A stretch of DNA of 56,400 nt from Parendozoicomonas sp. Alg238-R29 (GTDB taxonomy: Bacteria; Pseudomonadota; Gammaproteobacteria; Pseudomonadales; Endozoicomonadaceae), in contig NZ_CAMZOG010000023.1 of the NCBI RefSeq assembly GCF_947331445.1, forward strand, positions 1 through 56,400. Direction: 5' to 3'. Under the pieces are notes generated by a model that was given only the letters and a program-made list of their open reading frames with translations, was not told the origin of the DNA and ran no database searches. Below are positions 1 through 8,379 of this stretch, piece by piece. The translations under genes and the position numbers were made by a program. The stretch's first letter is position 1. Every line of letters begins with the position of its first letter.

Positions 1-1027
<1,027 letters not shown>

Positions 1028-1151
1028 TATAACGCCAAAGCGATCTCAGGATTGTAAATAACGCGAAATGATTTACCACATACGACAATGTGCGCAGTAA
1101 CTAAAAGACAGATTTCATAGGTTGTTGTTGAAAGACAACAACCAACAGTTT

Positions 1152-1270
1152 TGCCTGGCGACGAAAGAGCTTTGGAACCACCTGATCCCATCCCGAACTC
1201 AGCAGTGAAACGAAGCATCGCCGATGGTAGTGTGGGGCTTCCCCATGCGAGAGTAGGTCATCGCCAGGCT
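1152..1270 (+). rRNA. rrf: 5S ribosomal RNA
   Basis: About 119 nt with the canonical ends TGCCTGGCG and CGCCAGGC, which pair as helix I. The internal signatures CCGAACTCAG-AGTGAAAC and GATGGTAGTGTGGGG-CCCCATGCGAGAGTAGG are those of gammaproteobacterial 5S rRNA. It sits downstream of 23S in the same rRNA operon. Confidence 0.97.
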
Positions 1271-1300
1271 TTCATTCTCCTTGAGTTCGCTCAAGGCTGC

Positions 1301-1347
1301 AAAACCCCAGTTGCGTTCTTTACGAAGAACATGGCTGGGGTTTTTGC
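1301..1347 (+). terminator. rRNA operon terminator (compound hairpin)
   Basis: The outer stem is AAAACCCCAG (1301-1310) with CTGGGGTTTT (1335-1344), followed by a T run. Inside the loop a second perfect stem, GTTCTT/AAGAAC (1315-1330), closes on a TACG tetraloop. Position and structure fit an intrinsic terminator of the rRNA operon. Confidence 0.85.
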
Positions 1348-1457
1348 TTTTCAGTGTGTTCTTTTTCTAGAGAGTGGTTCCGTATGGCCAGCTATCGCAA
1401 TGATAGTATGGCCAAGTACACTGTTTGGGGAAGGTTGGTTATGCGGGCTGATGCTTC

Positions 1458-2414
1458 ATGTTAGAAACTCTTCTTTATACCGCTGGAGTCACTCTTCCCA
1501 TCTTTTTGATGGTTCTTCTTGGGACTGTCCTGAAGCGCGTTCACTTTATCGATAATCAGTTTATCGCAACGTCATCAAAACTGGTTTTTAATATCAGCAT
1601 GCCTGCCTTGCTGTTTATGAGTTTGAGCCGACTCGATTTAAACAGCAGTCTCAAGCCCTCTCTTATTTTCCTCAGCCTTGGTGTTACTGTCATCAGCTTT
1701 GTGCTTGCCTGGGTGCTTGCTGTAATGACGGTTAAGCGGCGAGAGCTGAGAGGGATTTTTGTTCAGGGAGCATTTCGTGGGAATCTTGCAATAACGGGGT
1801 TGGCTTTTGCCAACAACATGTATGGAGCGGAAGGTGTTGCGCAGTCATCTTTGCTGATTTCCCTGATCATTATTTTCTACAATATTTTTTCGATAATTGT
1901 TCTTGAGTTTTATGCTGTTGAGGAAGGCAAGCAATCCAGATTATCTTCTTCGACGCTTATTCACAGTATTATTAAGAATCCATTAATCATATCGGTTGCC
2001 ATAAGTCTCGCTATCAGTATATCAAGATGGACAATTCCCGATCTGGCTTATCGAGTTGTAGAATATCTTGGCGGAATTGCCCTGCCGTTGGCACTGCTAT
2101 CGATTGGAGGAACAATTAATTTGCAGTCCATGGTGAAAACGAGCTTTGAATCCTTTGGGGCAGCCGTTTTCAAGCTTGTTGTTTTACCTGCGGCTGGTGT
2201 TCTTATTGCGGGACTTTTGGGCTATCGGGGAATGGAGCTTGGGATTCTCTTTGTATTATTCGCAAGCCCAACTGCTGCCGCCAGCTTTGTCATGGCTAAA
2301 GCTGTAACCGGGCAAGGGACTCTTGCCGCAAATATTATTGCAATAACCACTATTGGTGCCATTTTCACCAATAGTCTGGGAATTTTTCTTCTCCGCTATT
2401 TCAGCTTGATTTAA
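1458..2414 (+). CDS. AEC family (auxin efflux carrier-type) permease
   Basis: A 318-residue integral membrane protein of the AEC family (PF03547). These are secondary transporters of the inner membrane, with bacterial members often moving organic acids such as malate or malonate. The sequence shows about ten hydrophobic segments in two halves. It begins with a hydrophobic segment (TLPIFLMVLLGTVLKR) followed by ISMPALLFMSLSR, a pattern common at AEC N-termini, and the second half carries GGIALPLALLSIGGTINL, the characteristic conserved Gly-rich region. The length is normal for the family. No good Shine-Dalgarno precedes the ATG, so the start is only the most likely one. It stands alone between the rRNA terminator and dsbA. 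The substrate cannot be read from sequence. Confidence 0.85.
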   Translation: MLETLLYTAGVTLPIFLMVLLGTVLKRVHFIDNQFIATSSKLVFNISMPALLFMSLSRLDLNSSLKPSLIFLSLGVTVISFVLAWVLAVMTVKRRELRGIFVQGAFRGNLAITGLAFANNMYGAEGVAQSSLLISLIIIFYNIFSIIVLEFYAVEEGKQSRLSSSTLIHSIIKNPLIISVAISLAISISRWTIPDLAYRVVEYLGGIALPLALLSIGGTINLQSMVKTSFESFGAAVFKLVVLPAAGVLIAGLLGYRGMELGILFVLFASPTAAASFVMAKAVTGQGTLAANIIAITTIGAIFTNSLGIFLLRYFSLI

Positions 2415-2520
2415 CCTTTTACCTGTCGTTACACGCCTTTCATCATCAGGGGTAGGACAGCGCAATCATTTCTGACACAATGCCGGAGTATCTTAAATAA
2501 AGATCAATGGAGTGTCGGTT

Positions 2521-3150
2521 GTGACAAGATTGATAAAGGCGTTTTTCGTCTTACTGTTTATTTCCCCTCTAGCCGCTATGGCTGCAGAACCCTACCAGGA
2601 AGGTGTCCATTATTTCCGTCTGGATACCCCTGTTCCTACTCAAACAAAAGATAAAGTCGAAATCGCAGAAGCCTTCTGGTACGGCTGCCCTCACTGCTTT
2701 ACGCTTGAACCAACTATTGAAGCGTGGAAAAAGACTCTACCGGAATACACTTCTTTCAGAAAGGTACCTGCTCAGTTCAGTCCTGTATGGAAGAACCATG
2801 CCCAGCTTTATTTTACTGTCGATGCTCTGAAGCTTGGCACTGCCGCACATGAAGATGTTTTCGCTGCCATTCACAAGCAGGGTCGTAAGTTGGACACTCA
2901 AGAAGAGATGGTTCAACTACTCAGTAAGTATGGTGTTTCTGAGGCCGACTTTAAAAAAGCATTTAAGTCATTTGGTGTGCGTAACCAGATGCGTCAGGCT
3001 GATGCTGTCGTTCGAGGCTCGCGCTTGACAGGTGTTCCTGCTCTGATTGTAAACGGCAAGTACCGTTTATCTGCGCAGTCTGCCGGAAGCAATACTGAAA
3101 TGCTGAAAGTTGCAGAGTACCTGATGGAGAAAGAAAGCAAACAGCAGTAA
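2521..3150 (+). CDS. dsbA: thiol:disulfide interchange protein DsbA
   Basis: Periplasmic oxidoreductase that introduces disulfide bonds into exported proteins and is reoxidised by DsbB. The protein of about 209 residues has a signal peptide (hydrophobic LIKAFFVLLFISPLAAMA, cleavage before AEPY). The thioredoxin-fold active site CPHC is at residues 56-59 in AFWYGCPHC, and the cis-proline loop reads TGVPA. The length matches E. coli DsbA. Two in-frame GTG starts exist at 2512 and 2521. The GGAG at 2509-2512 is correctly spaced for 2521 and overlaps 2512, so 2521 is preferred. Likely clients in this window are the cysteine-containing minor pilins and PilY1 (inference). Confidence 0.93.
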   Translation: MTRLIKAFFVLLFISPLAAMAAEPYQEGVHYFRLDTPVPTQTKDKVEIAEAFWYGCPHCFTLEPTIEAWKKTLPEYTSFRKVPAQFSPVWKNHAQLYFTVDALKLGTAAHEDVFAAIHKQGRKLDTQEEMVQLLSKYGVSEADFKKAFKSFGVRNQMRQADAVVRGSRLTGVPALIVNGKYRLSAQSAGSNTEMLKVAEYLMEKESKQQ

Positions 3151-3161
3151 AACCTTCCTCA

Positions 3162-3218
3162 CAGGGGCTGTTGACGCTGGTGCTTAATTGAGAGCGCCCC
3201 TGGTATCAACAGCTCCTG
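3162..3218. terminator. large hairpin between convergent dsbA and coiled-coil gene
   Basis: Arms CAGGGGCTGTTGA (3162-3174) and TCAACAGCTCCTG (3206-3218) pair at 12 of 13 positions across a 31-nt loop. It lies where two convergent genes end, so it may stop transcription both ways, although neither side has a strong T run. Part of the loop recurs at about 23.7 kb. Confidence 0.5.
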
Positions 3219-3237
3219 AAAGATCCTTGTAGGGTTC

Positions 3238-3738
3238 TTAGAGCTCTACAAGGTTTTCGATAACGACTTTAACATCTTTTGGAATAGTGCGCATGCGTGG
3301 CCAGCTCAAAACTGGCTTGCCGTCTTTGCCTTCGTCCATGTGAGGCATTTTTGCACCACCAGTTTTGCGGTCCACAAGGCGCAGGTTGAAGTCAGGCTGC
3401 TCAGCTTCCTTACCATCCTTATCCAGTTCCAGATAAACCGCCCAGCTCTTGTCTTCTGATTCCCAGTGAGGCTTTTCCAGAACTTTTAGAGTGTTCAGGG
3501 AGTCACTCATTTCATCAAGAAACGAATCCTTCTCTGTACTTTCCTGCTGAGCCTTCTTCAGGCGGCTTTTCAGCTGGTTGAGTTCCGCATTCTTGCTGCG
3601 GTTGTCATCTTGCAGGCGCTTAATCTGGGTCTTCAGGCGCTTTGGGTTGTCTGCCATCAAGGCTTTGTTCTCGGCTTTCAGCTGCTTGAGCTCAGCCTGT
3701 AATTTGTCGAGAGAGAGAGCTTCAGAAGTGGAGGACAT
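3238..3738 (-). CDS. coiled-coil hypothetical protein
   Basis: A 166-residue soluble protein of unknown function. Residues about 8-85 form a continuous heptad-like coiled coil rich in Lys, Glu, Leu and Gln (for example LQAELKQLKAENKALM). The C-terminal half (EKPHWESEDKSWAVYLEL onwards) looks like a small mixed alpha/beta domain ending in IPKDVKVVIENLVEL. There is no signal peptide or membrane segment. AAGGAT lies about 10 nt before the ATG. I do not recognise a named family. It is flanked by convergent dsbA and the ibpA transcription unit, which gives no functional clue. Confidence 0.75.
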   Translation of the reverse strand: MSSTSEALSLDKLQAELKQLKAENKALMADNPKRLKTQIKRLQDDNRSKNAELNQLKSRLKKAQQESTEKDSFLDEMSDSLNTLKVLEKPHWESEDKSWAVYLELDKDGKEAEQPDFNLRLVDRKTGGAKMPHMDEGKDGKPVLSWPRMRTIPKDVKVVIENLVEL

Positions 3739-3881
3739 ATGACTACTGTATCCTTCGGAAAAACCGTGAAGTTTACCATCAGTAACTACAAATCTCTGCT
3801 CTGGTTTGCCACTATCCAGCAGCTTTCGGGTAGGGGAACTTAGGTAAGAAAGAAGGGAAAAGAGAGAAGTGTTATCGGAGA

Positions 3882-3906
3882 GGGAAGGTATAGCGTATAC
3901 CTTCCC
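3882..3906 (-). terminator. hairpin downstream of ibpA
   Basis: A perfect 11-bp inverted repeat GGGAAGGTATA / TATACCTTCCC separated by 3 nt, beginning 25 nt after the ibpA stop codon. The stem is strong but the following tract on the minus strand (TCTCC) is only moderately T-rich. It is a probable terminator or 3'-end stabiliser. Confidence 0.6.
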
Positions 3907-3930
3907 CTGTACAGTTTTTAGGGCTCAGTG

Positions 3931-4383
3931 TTATTTAGCTTCGCTTTCCAGTAGCTTGCCGTTGTTGATATTGATCTTCCGAGGCTTCATTGCTTCGGGA
4001 ATTTCTCTTTCAAGATCAATATGAAGTAGCCCATTTTCCATAGCAGCACCTGTTACACGAACATAGTCGGCCAATTGGAAACGGCGCTCGAAGTTACGCT
4101 CGGCAATGCCTTGATAAAGGTACTTACGTTCAGTCTTACCTTCAGATTTTTTGCCTTTAACGGTAAGAACATTTTCACGGCTTTCAATATCCAGTTCATC
4201 TTCCTGGAAGCCAGCGGCTGCCATGGTGATCCGGTAGCTGTTCTCATCGAGAAGTTCGATGTTGTAGGGGGGGTAGCCGTTCTGGTTACCAGTGTGATTG
4301 ATGTTCTCAAGCATATTGGCAATGCGATCAAAGCCAATAGCGGAACGATACAGGGGAGACAAGTCGAAATCGATAGTACGCAT
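3931..4383 (-). CDS. ibpA: small heat-shock protein IbpA (Hsp20 family)
   Basis: ATP-independent holdase chaperone that binds unfolding proteins and inclusion bodies until DnaK/ClpB rescue them. The 150-residue product begins [20 protein letters not shown], almost the same as E. coli IbpA. It has a central alpha-crystallin domain (about residues 35-125, with NVLTVKGKK and [13 protein letters not shown]) and an [10 protein letters not shown] tail. An upstream in-frame ATG at 4389 lies only 2 nt from the GAGG. The ATG at 4383 has 8-nt spacing and matches the family N-terminus, so it was chosen. A sigma-32-like promoter and a ROSE-like leader precede it, so heat control is likely at both transcription and translation. 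Confidence 0.93.
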   Translation of the reverse strand: MRTIDFDLSPLYRSAIGFDRIANMLENINHTGNQNGYPPYNIELLDENSYRITMAAAGFQEDELDIESRENVLTVKGKKSEGKTERKYLYQGIAERNFERRFQLADYVRVTGAAMENGLLHIDLEREIPEAMKPRKININNGKLLESEAK

Positions 4384-4390
4384 ATTCATA

Positions 4391-4465
4391 TCCTCAAATG
4401 AGCAATATTGTGATGAAGGCGACCTTCCGGAGACAGGTCAGTAAGAGAAGTCCTCCAATGAGCAA
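4391..4465 (-). promoter_or_regulatory. ROSE-like RNA thermometer in ibpA leader, motif duplicated
   Basis: On the minus strand the start-proximal motif TTGCTCATTTGAGGA (4391-4405) can fold so that TTGCT faces the Shine-Dalgarno AGGA, with the G.G mismatch that defines ROSE thermometers. A near-identical copy, TTGCTCATTGGAGGA, lies 60 nt upstream (4451-4465). Between them GACCT...AGGTC (4421-4439) forms another hairpin. ROSE elements upstream of small heat-shock genes typically have two to four hairpins, the last one masking the ribosome site. The motif and pairing are seen directly; temperature sensing is inferred from the family. Confidence 0.7.
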
Positions 4466-4481
4466 CCTCTCTTGTTCAAAG

Positions 4482-4509
4482 ATATAGGGGCGCTTTTTTC
4501 GATTCCAAG
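4482..4509 (-). promoter_or_regulatory. sigma-32-type (heat-shock) promoter of ibpA
   Basis: On the minus strand CTTGGAA (4503-4509) is followed after 12 nt by CCCCTATAT (4482-4490). This is close to the RpoH consensus CTTGAA - 11 to 15 nt - CCCCATnT. It would start a transcript about 90 nt before the ibpA ATG, which is long enough to include both thermometer-like hairpins. Confidence 0.6.
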
Positions 4510-4522
4510 TGGGGTGGGGAAT

Positions 4523-5041
4523 TTATTTTTCCGTCAGGCTGTAATCCAGCATTGTATCGTCATCAAAGATGTAACGACCATGGATCTTTTTGCCTTCCAG
4601 AACCAGCGGGAGCCATATTTCATCGTCTGCCCACATTTCTGAATAAGGGATAGCATCCACAGGAAACCATACCGGGATGGCTTCTTCTGTTTCTGTCGGC
4701 GTTCCTTCAAAGGAGCCTGTGGTGTACACGTGCACATGGATAGAGTAGCCATTCACAAACTGAAACAGGTTTTCGCCGTGGTAGGTTAAGTTGTGTGGAG
4801 TGATGTGTAATTCTTCCTGAACTTCACGTGTGGCACACTGTTCAGGAGTCTCTCCTGGTTCAAGCTTTCCGCCTGGGCCATTAATTTTTCCAGCTCCCAA
4901 CCCCCGCTTCTTGCGAATAAGAAGAATCTGGCCATCTTTGACTACAAAGACCAATGTGGCCGGATCTTTGGCCTGCCAGTTATCCCAGTCGATATCTTCA
5001 AGACTATTTATTTTTGCATGCGTGAGCACGTCGGCATCCAT
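4523..5041 (-). CDS. NUDIX hydrolase, MTH1-like (8-oxo-dGTP diphosphatase type)
   Basis: A soluble pyrophosphohydrolase of about 172 residues. The Nudix box is GKLEPGETPEQCATREVQEELHI in context. It has Gly, Glu, Arg-Glu and Glu-Glu in the right register, with His in place of the usual last Gly. The run KKRGLGAGKINGPGG before the box resembles the substrate loop of MTH1 (GFGAGRWNGFGG), which hydrolyses oxidised purine nucleotides, so nucleotide-pool sanitation is the best guess. The C-terminal EMWADDEIWLPLVLEGKKIHGRY also matches MTH1-like enzymes. The frame stays open to an ATG at 5194, but those 51 extra residues look non-coding and the family starts near MDADVLTHAK, so 5041 is used. Neither start has a convincing ribosome site. 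Confidence 0.82.
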   Translation of the reverse strand: MDADVLTHAKINSLEDIDWDNWQAKDPATLVFVVKDGQILLIRKKRGLGAGKINGPGGKLEPGETPEQCATREVQEELHITPHNLTYHGENLFQFVNGYSIHVHVYTTGSFEGTPTETEEAIPVWFPVDAIPYSEMWADDEIWLPLVLEGKKIHGRYIFDDDTMLDYSLTEK

Positions 5042-5240
5042 TCTCAGAAAGTAAAAAGAGTTGGCAAAGATTGGCCTTGATCCATGGGAATGTCCAGAAG
5101 CTTGGTTGCACCTGCGACTTTCACTTAAAGTTTGATTTTTGTCAGGGATTTCATTGTTTTCGTAAGGGATACTCAAGCGCACACAGAATAACACTACAGG
5201 TGTTTGTCTGTGTTTCTTTGAGTTTGTGAGTGCCTATAAA

Positions 5241-5504
5241 ATGACTGAGTGTAAACAGGAGTTGCTTTCGTTATTGCTGAAAGCCTGGGAAAAAGAACCA
5301 GAACTGGAACTGATGCGTTTAGTTGAGCATATCGCTGCGTCAGCCGGGCATTTGGGAAGTACTAGCAATCTGAAGGATGAAGTGCTGTTTTATCAACTTG
5401 AGCAAAATAGCGGTGGATGTAGTCCTCGGTTAGGTGGGGTGCATAACGAGTATATTCCCGATTTTCGTTCCGCCCTTATGAAAGCAAGAGGGTGCAAGGC
5501 CTAA
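5241..5504 (+). CDS. yihD: YihD family protein (DUF1040)
   Basis: A small soluble protein of 87 residues in the YihD/DUF1040 family, whose biochemical role is unknown. Diagnostic matches to E. coli YihD (89 aa) are AWEKEPELELMRLVEHIA near the start, LKDEVLFYQL in the middle and the terminal Y-PDFRSALMKARG. An in-frame GTG at 5226 would add five residues; the ATG at 5241 gives the family length and is preferred, though neither has a clear Shine-Dalgarno. It is divergent from the NUDIX gene and convergent with lpxL. Confidence 0.85.
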   Translation: MTECKQELLSLLLKAWEKEPELELMRLVEHIAASAGHLGSTSNLKDEVLFYQLEQNSGGCSPRLGGVHNEYIPDFRSALMKARGCKA

Positions 5505-5524
5505 GTCTGTGCACCCTTTTCGTT
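5490..5524 (+). terminator. terminator of yihD
   Basis: GGGTGCA (5490-5496) pairs with TGCACCC (5510-5516) and is followed by TTTTCGTT. The stem overlaps the yihD stop codon. Confidence 0.7.
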
Positions 5525-6539
5525 ATTTTTTCTTCCTCTTCTTCTTTTTAGGCTCTTTCTTGCCGTAGAGGGAGGTCTCTCCTTCCGGACGGGTTTTAAA
5601 GCGCCTGTGCTGCCAGAGGTATTGGTCTGGGTGTTGGCGAATTGTGGATTCGGTCAGTTCAGCAATTCTGGTGGTATCTGCCAGACTGTCTTCTGTTGGA
5701 AAACTCTCCAGAGGTTCGGAAAACTCGACAATATAACGATTGTCATCGTCAAGGAAATAAGAACCGGTGACTACTTTGGCATCTGCCAGGCGGGCAAAAT
5801 CTGATGTGCTCGGAATAGTCGCGGCATCAATACCAAAGAAAGGAATAAAGTGGCTGCGCTTACGGCCCATATCCTGATCGGGCAGGATAATGCCGACCTC
5901 TCCTTGTTTAATGAAGTGAAGAAGATCTTTCACTTGCTTCCGTGGGATAAAACGGGACTTATGGCGATAGCGATTACGGCAAACTCCACTCACATATTCG
6001 TAAACAGGGTTGTCGTGAACCCGGTAGAGAATATTGAAAGAGAAACGTTCGCTGGCAATGCGGCAAGCCATTTCCAGACAGGTCATGTGCAATGCACTGA
6101 CTAGCACACCATGATTGCTGTCTTGAGCTTTTAAAACCCGTGACCAGCCAATAAAACGACTGATGCGCTCAATGCGCTTCCGTGACGAGAACCAGGCAAC
6201 TCCGGGTTCCAGTAAAGCAATTCCAATCGATTCGAAGTTCTTTACCAGTAACGCTTCACGCTCTTCGCTGGATTTGTCTGGGAAGCATAGCTCAAGGTTT
6301 CTGCGGGTAACTTTTACCCGACTGCCGCCCATTTTCATAAACATTCGCCCTATCCGGCGACCAAGGGCCAGTACCCAGGGGAATGGAAGGCGGCCAACCA
6401 AAAACAAGAAAGCAATAAGTAACCACAGTGGCCAGTATCTAGGGTGCAGATAGGCCATCTTAAAGTTGTAGTTGGCTGTGTATTCCCTTTTGCTAAAAGG
6501 GATTTCGTGATCAATCTCCGGATTCAACGCACTTCTCAA
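5523..6539 (-). CDS. lpxL: lipid A late acyltransferase (LpxL/HtrB family)
   Basis: Inner-membrane enzyme that transfers a secondary acyl chain (laurate or similar) from acyl-ACP to Kdo-lipid A. The 338-residue reading has the family hallmark LHPRYWPLWLL with one N-terminal membrane anchor, RNLELCFPDKS, the catalytic HX4E dyad (H151-E156 in HMTCLE), LPDQDMG and the closing YLWQHRRFKTRPEG. The first codon is TTG (6539). An ATG at 6458 would give 311 aa, closer to E. coli LpxL (306 aa), but would leave only three residues before LHPRYW, so the start is uncertain. The C-terminus carries an unusual basic tail, KKEPKKKKRKKK. LpxL versus LpxP/LpxM specificity cannot be decided from sequence alone. 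Confidence 0.88.
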   Translation of the reverse strand: MRSALNPEIDHEIPFSKREYTANYNFKMAYLHPRYWPLWLLIAFLFLVGRLPFPWVLALGRRIGRMFMKMGGSRVKVTRRNLELCFPDKSSEEREALLVKNFESIGIALLEPGVAWFSSRKRIERISRFIGWSRVLKAQDSNHGVLVSALHMTCLEMACRIASERFSFNILYRVHDNPVYEYVSGVCRNRYRHKSRFIPRKQVKDLLHFIKQGEVGIILPDQDMGRKRSHFIPFFGIDAATIPSTSDFARLADAKVVTGSYFLDDDNRYIVEFSEPLESFPTEDSLADTTRIAELTESTIRQHPDQYLWQHRRFKTRPEGETSLYGKKEPKKKKRKKK

Positions 6540-6621
6540 GTTTGATAAATCAGATCAGTGCATTATACCGGAAGCAGGCAAAGGATAATTGGTAACTTTA
6601 CGATGGTTTGTTGAGTTTCTG

Positions 6622-6950
6622 TTACTTTCTAGCGGATTCTGGCAGATGAAACTTGGCAGATAAGCCTTCAGTGACCATAAATAACCCACCTGAGAAGAGA
6701 AGCCATTCCATGGATATATAAGAAATCAGTAAAGCTGTTAAATCACCAGCAAAGAAGCTGCAGGCAAAAGCGGACCAGGAAATCCCCATTGCCCAGTATC
6801 AGTTCCCGGGTTGTTTGAGAGCTATTGGCAAGGAATATATCACTGTAAAAAGTGGCAACGATCATTGAGGTGATGAGAGCGTAGACATCATGTCAACAAA
6901 AATAGCTGACATGACAGGCAACACACGCAGAAGGTTATTATTGTAGGGAA
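6622..6950 (-). pseudogene. fragmented membrane transporter remnant (MFS-like)
   Basis: The 480-bp gap between lpxL and the purine permease holds short minus-strand pieces of hydrophobic protein in successive frames. They read LPVMSAIFVDMMSTL, then DVYALITSMIVATFYSD, then AMGISWSAFACSFFAG...FMVTEGLSAKFHLPESARK before a stop at 6622. The amphipathic and Gly-rich style is like major-facilitator segments, and the frame changes imply at least two frameshifts. The family call is a guess; that it is decayed membrane-protein coding sequence is moderately supported. The rest of the gap (6540-6621) shows nothing clear. Confidence 0.35.
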
Positions 6951-6962
6951 TGAGGCTTGTTT

Positions 6963-7002
6963 TCCGGTTTTCTTGATTCAAGCATCAATGTAGAAAACCG
7001 GA
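6963..7002 (-). terminator. terminator after purine permease
   Basis: A perfect 11-bp inverted repeat, TCCGGTTTTCT (6963-6973) with AGAAAACCGGA (6992-7002). It has an inner TTGA/TCAA pairing in the loop and lies 18 nt past the permease stop codon. The T run is weak. Confidence 0.55.
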
Positions 7003-7020
7003 GCAGGAGGGGAGTTCCTG

Positions 7021-8310
7021 TTACACAATAACAAACTTTATAGCAAATAAAGCAGAGAGAATAATCATAGCCGGAGTAATCTCTTTGCCACGACCTGCCA
7101 GCAGTTTAATAGCTGTCCAGGACAGAACCCCGAAAGCAATACCGGAGGCCACAGAATAGGTTAGAGGCATTGCCAAAGCCGCGATGCCGACAGGGGCAAC
7201 ATCGGTAATATCTTCCCAATCGATTGTTGTCAGGCTGTGACACATTAGAACAGCAACAAAGATCAGGGCTGGTGCAGTGGCGTAAGCAGGGATGGCGGCA
7301 GCCAAAGGTGAAAGGAATAGAGACAGAAGGAAAAGAATGCCAACTACAACGGCCGTCAAACCCGTACGGCCACCCACGGCAATACCAGCGCCACTTTCAA
7401 TGTAACTTGTGGTTGTGGAGGTGCCCAGCAGAGAGCCTGCAACAGTGGCAGTACTGTCGGCCATCAGTGCCTTGCCAATGCGTGGCAGAGAACCATCTTT
7501 GTTCAGCAGGTTACCTTTCTGGGCTACGGCGATCATGGTGCCAGATGTATCAAACATATCTACAAATAAGAATGAGAATATAATGGTGATCAGGCCAATA
7601 TCCATCGCCCCTGCCAAGTCCAGCTGCAGAATGGTCGGCGCAATGCTGGGAGGCAGGGCAAAAACACCATCGATTTGAACTTCACCAACGGCAATGCTGA
7701 TCAGTGAAACCGTTAAAATGCCGAACATTACCGAGCCAGTCACTCCACGGTGATAGAGCGCCGCGATAATAATAAAGCCAAGGCTCGCCATCATTGGCCC
7801 CCAACTGGTCATATCCCCGAGAGAGACCATGGTTGCGGGATTTTCGATAACAATGCCGGCATTCTGCAAACCGAGAAAGCCAAGAAATAAGCCAATACCT
7901 GCACCGATACCACCACGCAGTGATAATGGAATGCTGTTAATAATCCACTCCCTGATTCGGAAAACACTCATCAGGAAAAAGCAGATGCCGGAGAAGAAAA
8001 CAGCACCCAGGGCAACCTGCCATGTGTATCCCATTTGGCCAACAACAGTGAAAGCAAAGAATGCGTTCAGTCCCATACCGGGAGCCAGAGCTACAGGGTA
8101 GTTGGCGTAAAGGCCCATAATGAAACAGCCAATTGCGGCCGCAAGGCAGGTAGCTACGAACACTGCTCCGTGATCCATGCCAGCAGCTGCCAGCAGACTG
8201 GGGTTAACAAAAATAATATACGCCATCGTCAGGAATGTAGTGACGCCAGCAAGGACTTCCTGTCGAACGTTGGTGTTATTTTCTGAAAGATGAAAGATTT
8301 TCTCGAGCAT
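7021..8310 (-). CDS. NCS2 family adenine/guanine/hypoxanthine permease
   Basis: Inner-membrane proton-coupled nucleobase importer of the AzgA-like branch of NCS2 (E. coli AdeP/GhxP type), 429 residues with about 13 hydrophobic segments. Family markers are VLAGVTTFLTMAYIIFVNP near the N-terminus, the substrate-site stretch ALAPGMGLNAFFAF, FLFVDMFDTSGTM and LGTSTTTSYIESGAGIA. The frame extends to 8406, but the extra residues overlap an attenuator-like hairpin and lack similarity. The ATG at 8310 (MLEKIFHLSENNTNVRQE) matches the usual family start. Its Shine-Dalgarno is poor, consistent with leader control. Adenine versus guanine preference is not readable. Confidence 0.9.
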   Translation of the reverse strand: MLEKIFHLSENNTNVRQEVLAGVTTFLTMAYIIFVNPSLLAAAGMDHGAVFVATCLAAAIGCFIMGLYANYPVALAPGMGLNAFFAFTVVGQMGYTWQVALGAVFFSGICFFLMSVFRIREWIINSIPLSLRGGIGAGIGLFLGFLGLQNAGIVIENPATMVSLGDMTSWGPMMASLGFIIIAALYHRGVTGSVMFGILTVSLISIAVGEVQIDGVFALPPSIAPTILQLDLAGAMDIGLITIIFSFLFVDMFDTSGTMIAVAQKGNLLNKDGSLPRIGKALMADSTATVAGSLLGTSTTTSYIESGAGIAVGGRTGLTAVVVGILFLLSLFLSPLAAAIPAYATAPALIFVAVLMCHSLTTIDWEDITDVAPVGIAALAMPLTYSVASGIAFGVLSWTAIKLLAGRGKEITPAMIILSALFAIKFVIV

Positions 8311-8351
8311 ACAACTAATAAACTCGTGGGTGATTTTAAGGGTGAGCGAAG

Positions 8352-8379
8352 GTGAGAAAACCCTGATGGGTGTCAGGGC
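8352..8379 (-). promoter_or_regulatory. attenuator-like hairpin in permease leader
   Basis: On the minus strand CCCTGA - 6 nt - TCAGGG (8361-8378) is followed directly by TTTTCT, an intrinsic-terminator shape, about 40 nt before the permease ATG. No purine-riboswitch aptamer (conserved loop-loop kissing sequences) is recognisable upstream. If it regulates, the sensing element is either unrecognised or protein-based. Confidence 0.45.

Noticed and set aside
4411-4450. Leader peptide starting at a CTG after the upstream GGAGGA in the ibpA leader
   Set aside because: Start codon is non-standard and the 15-codon frame lacks independent support; mentioned only as a possibility.
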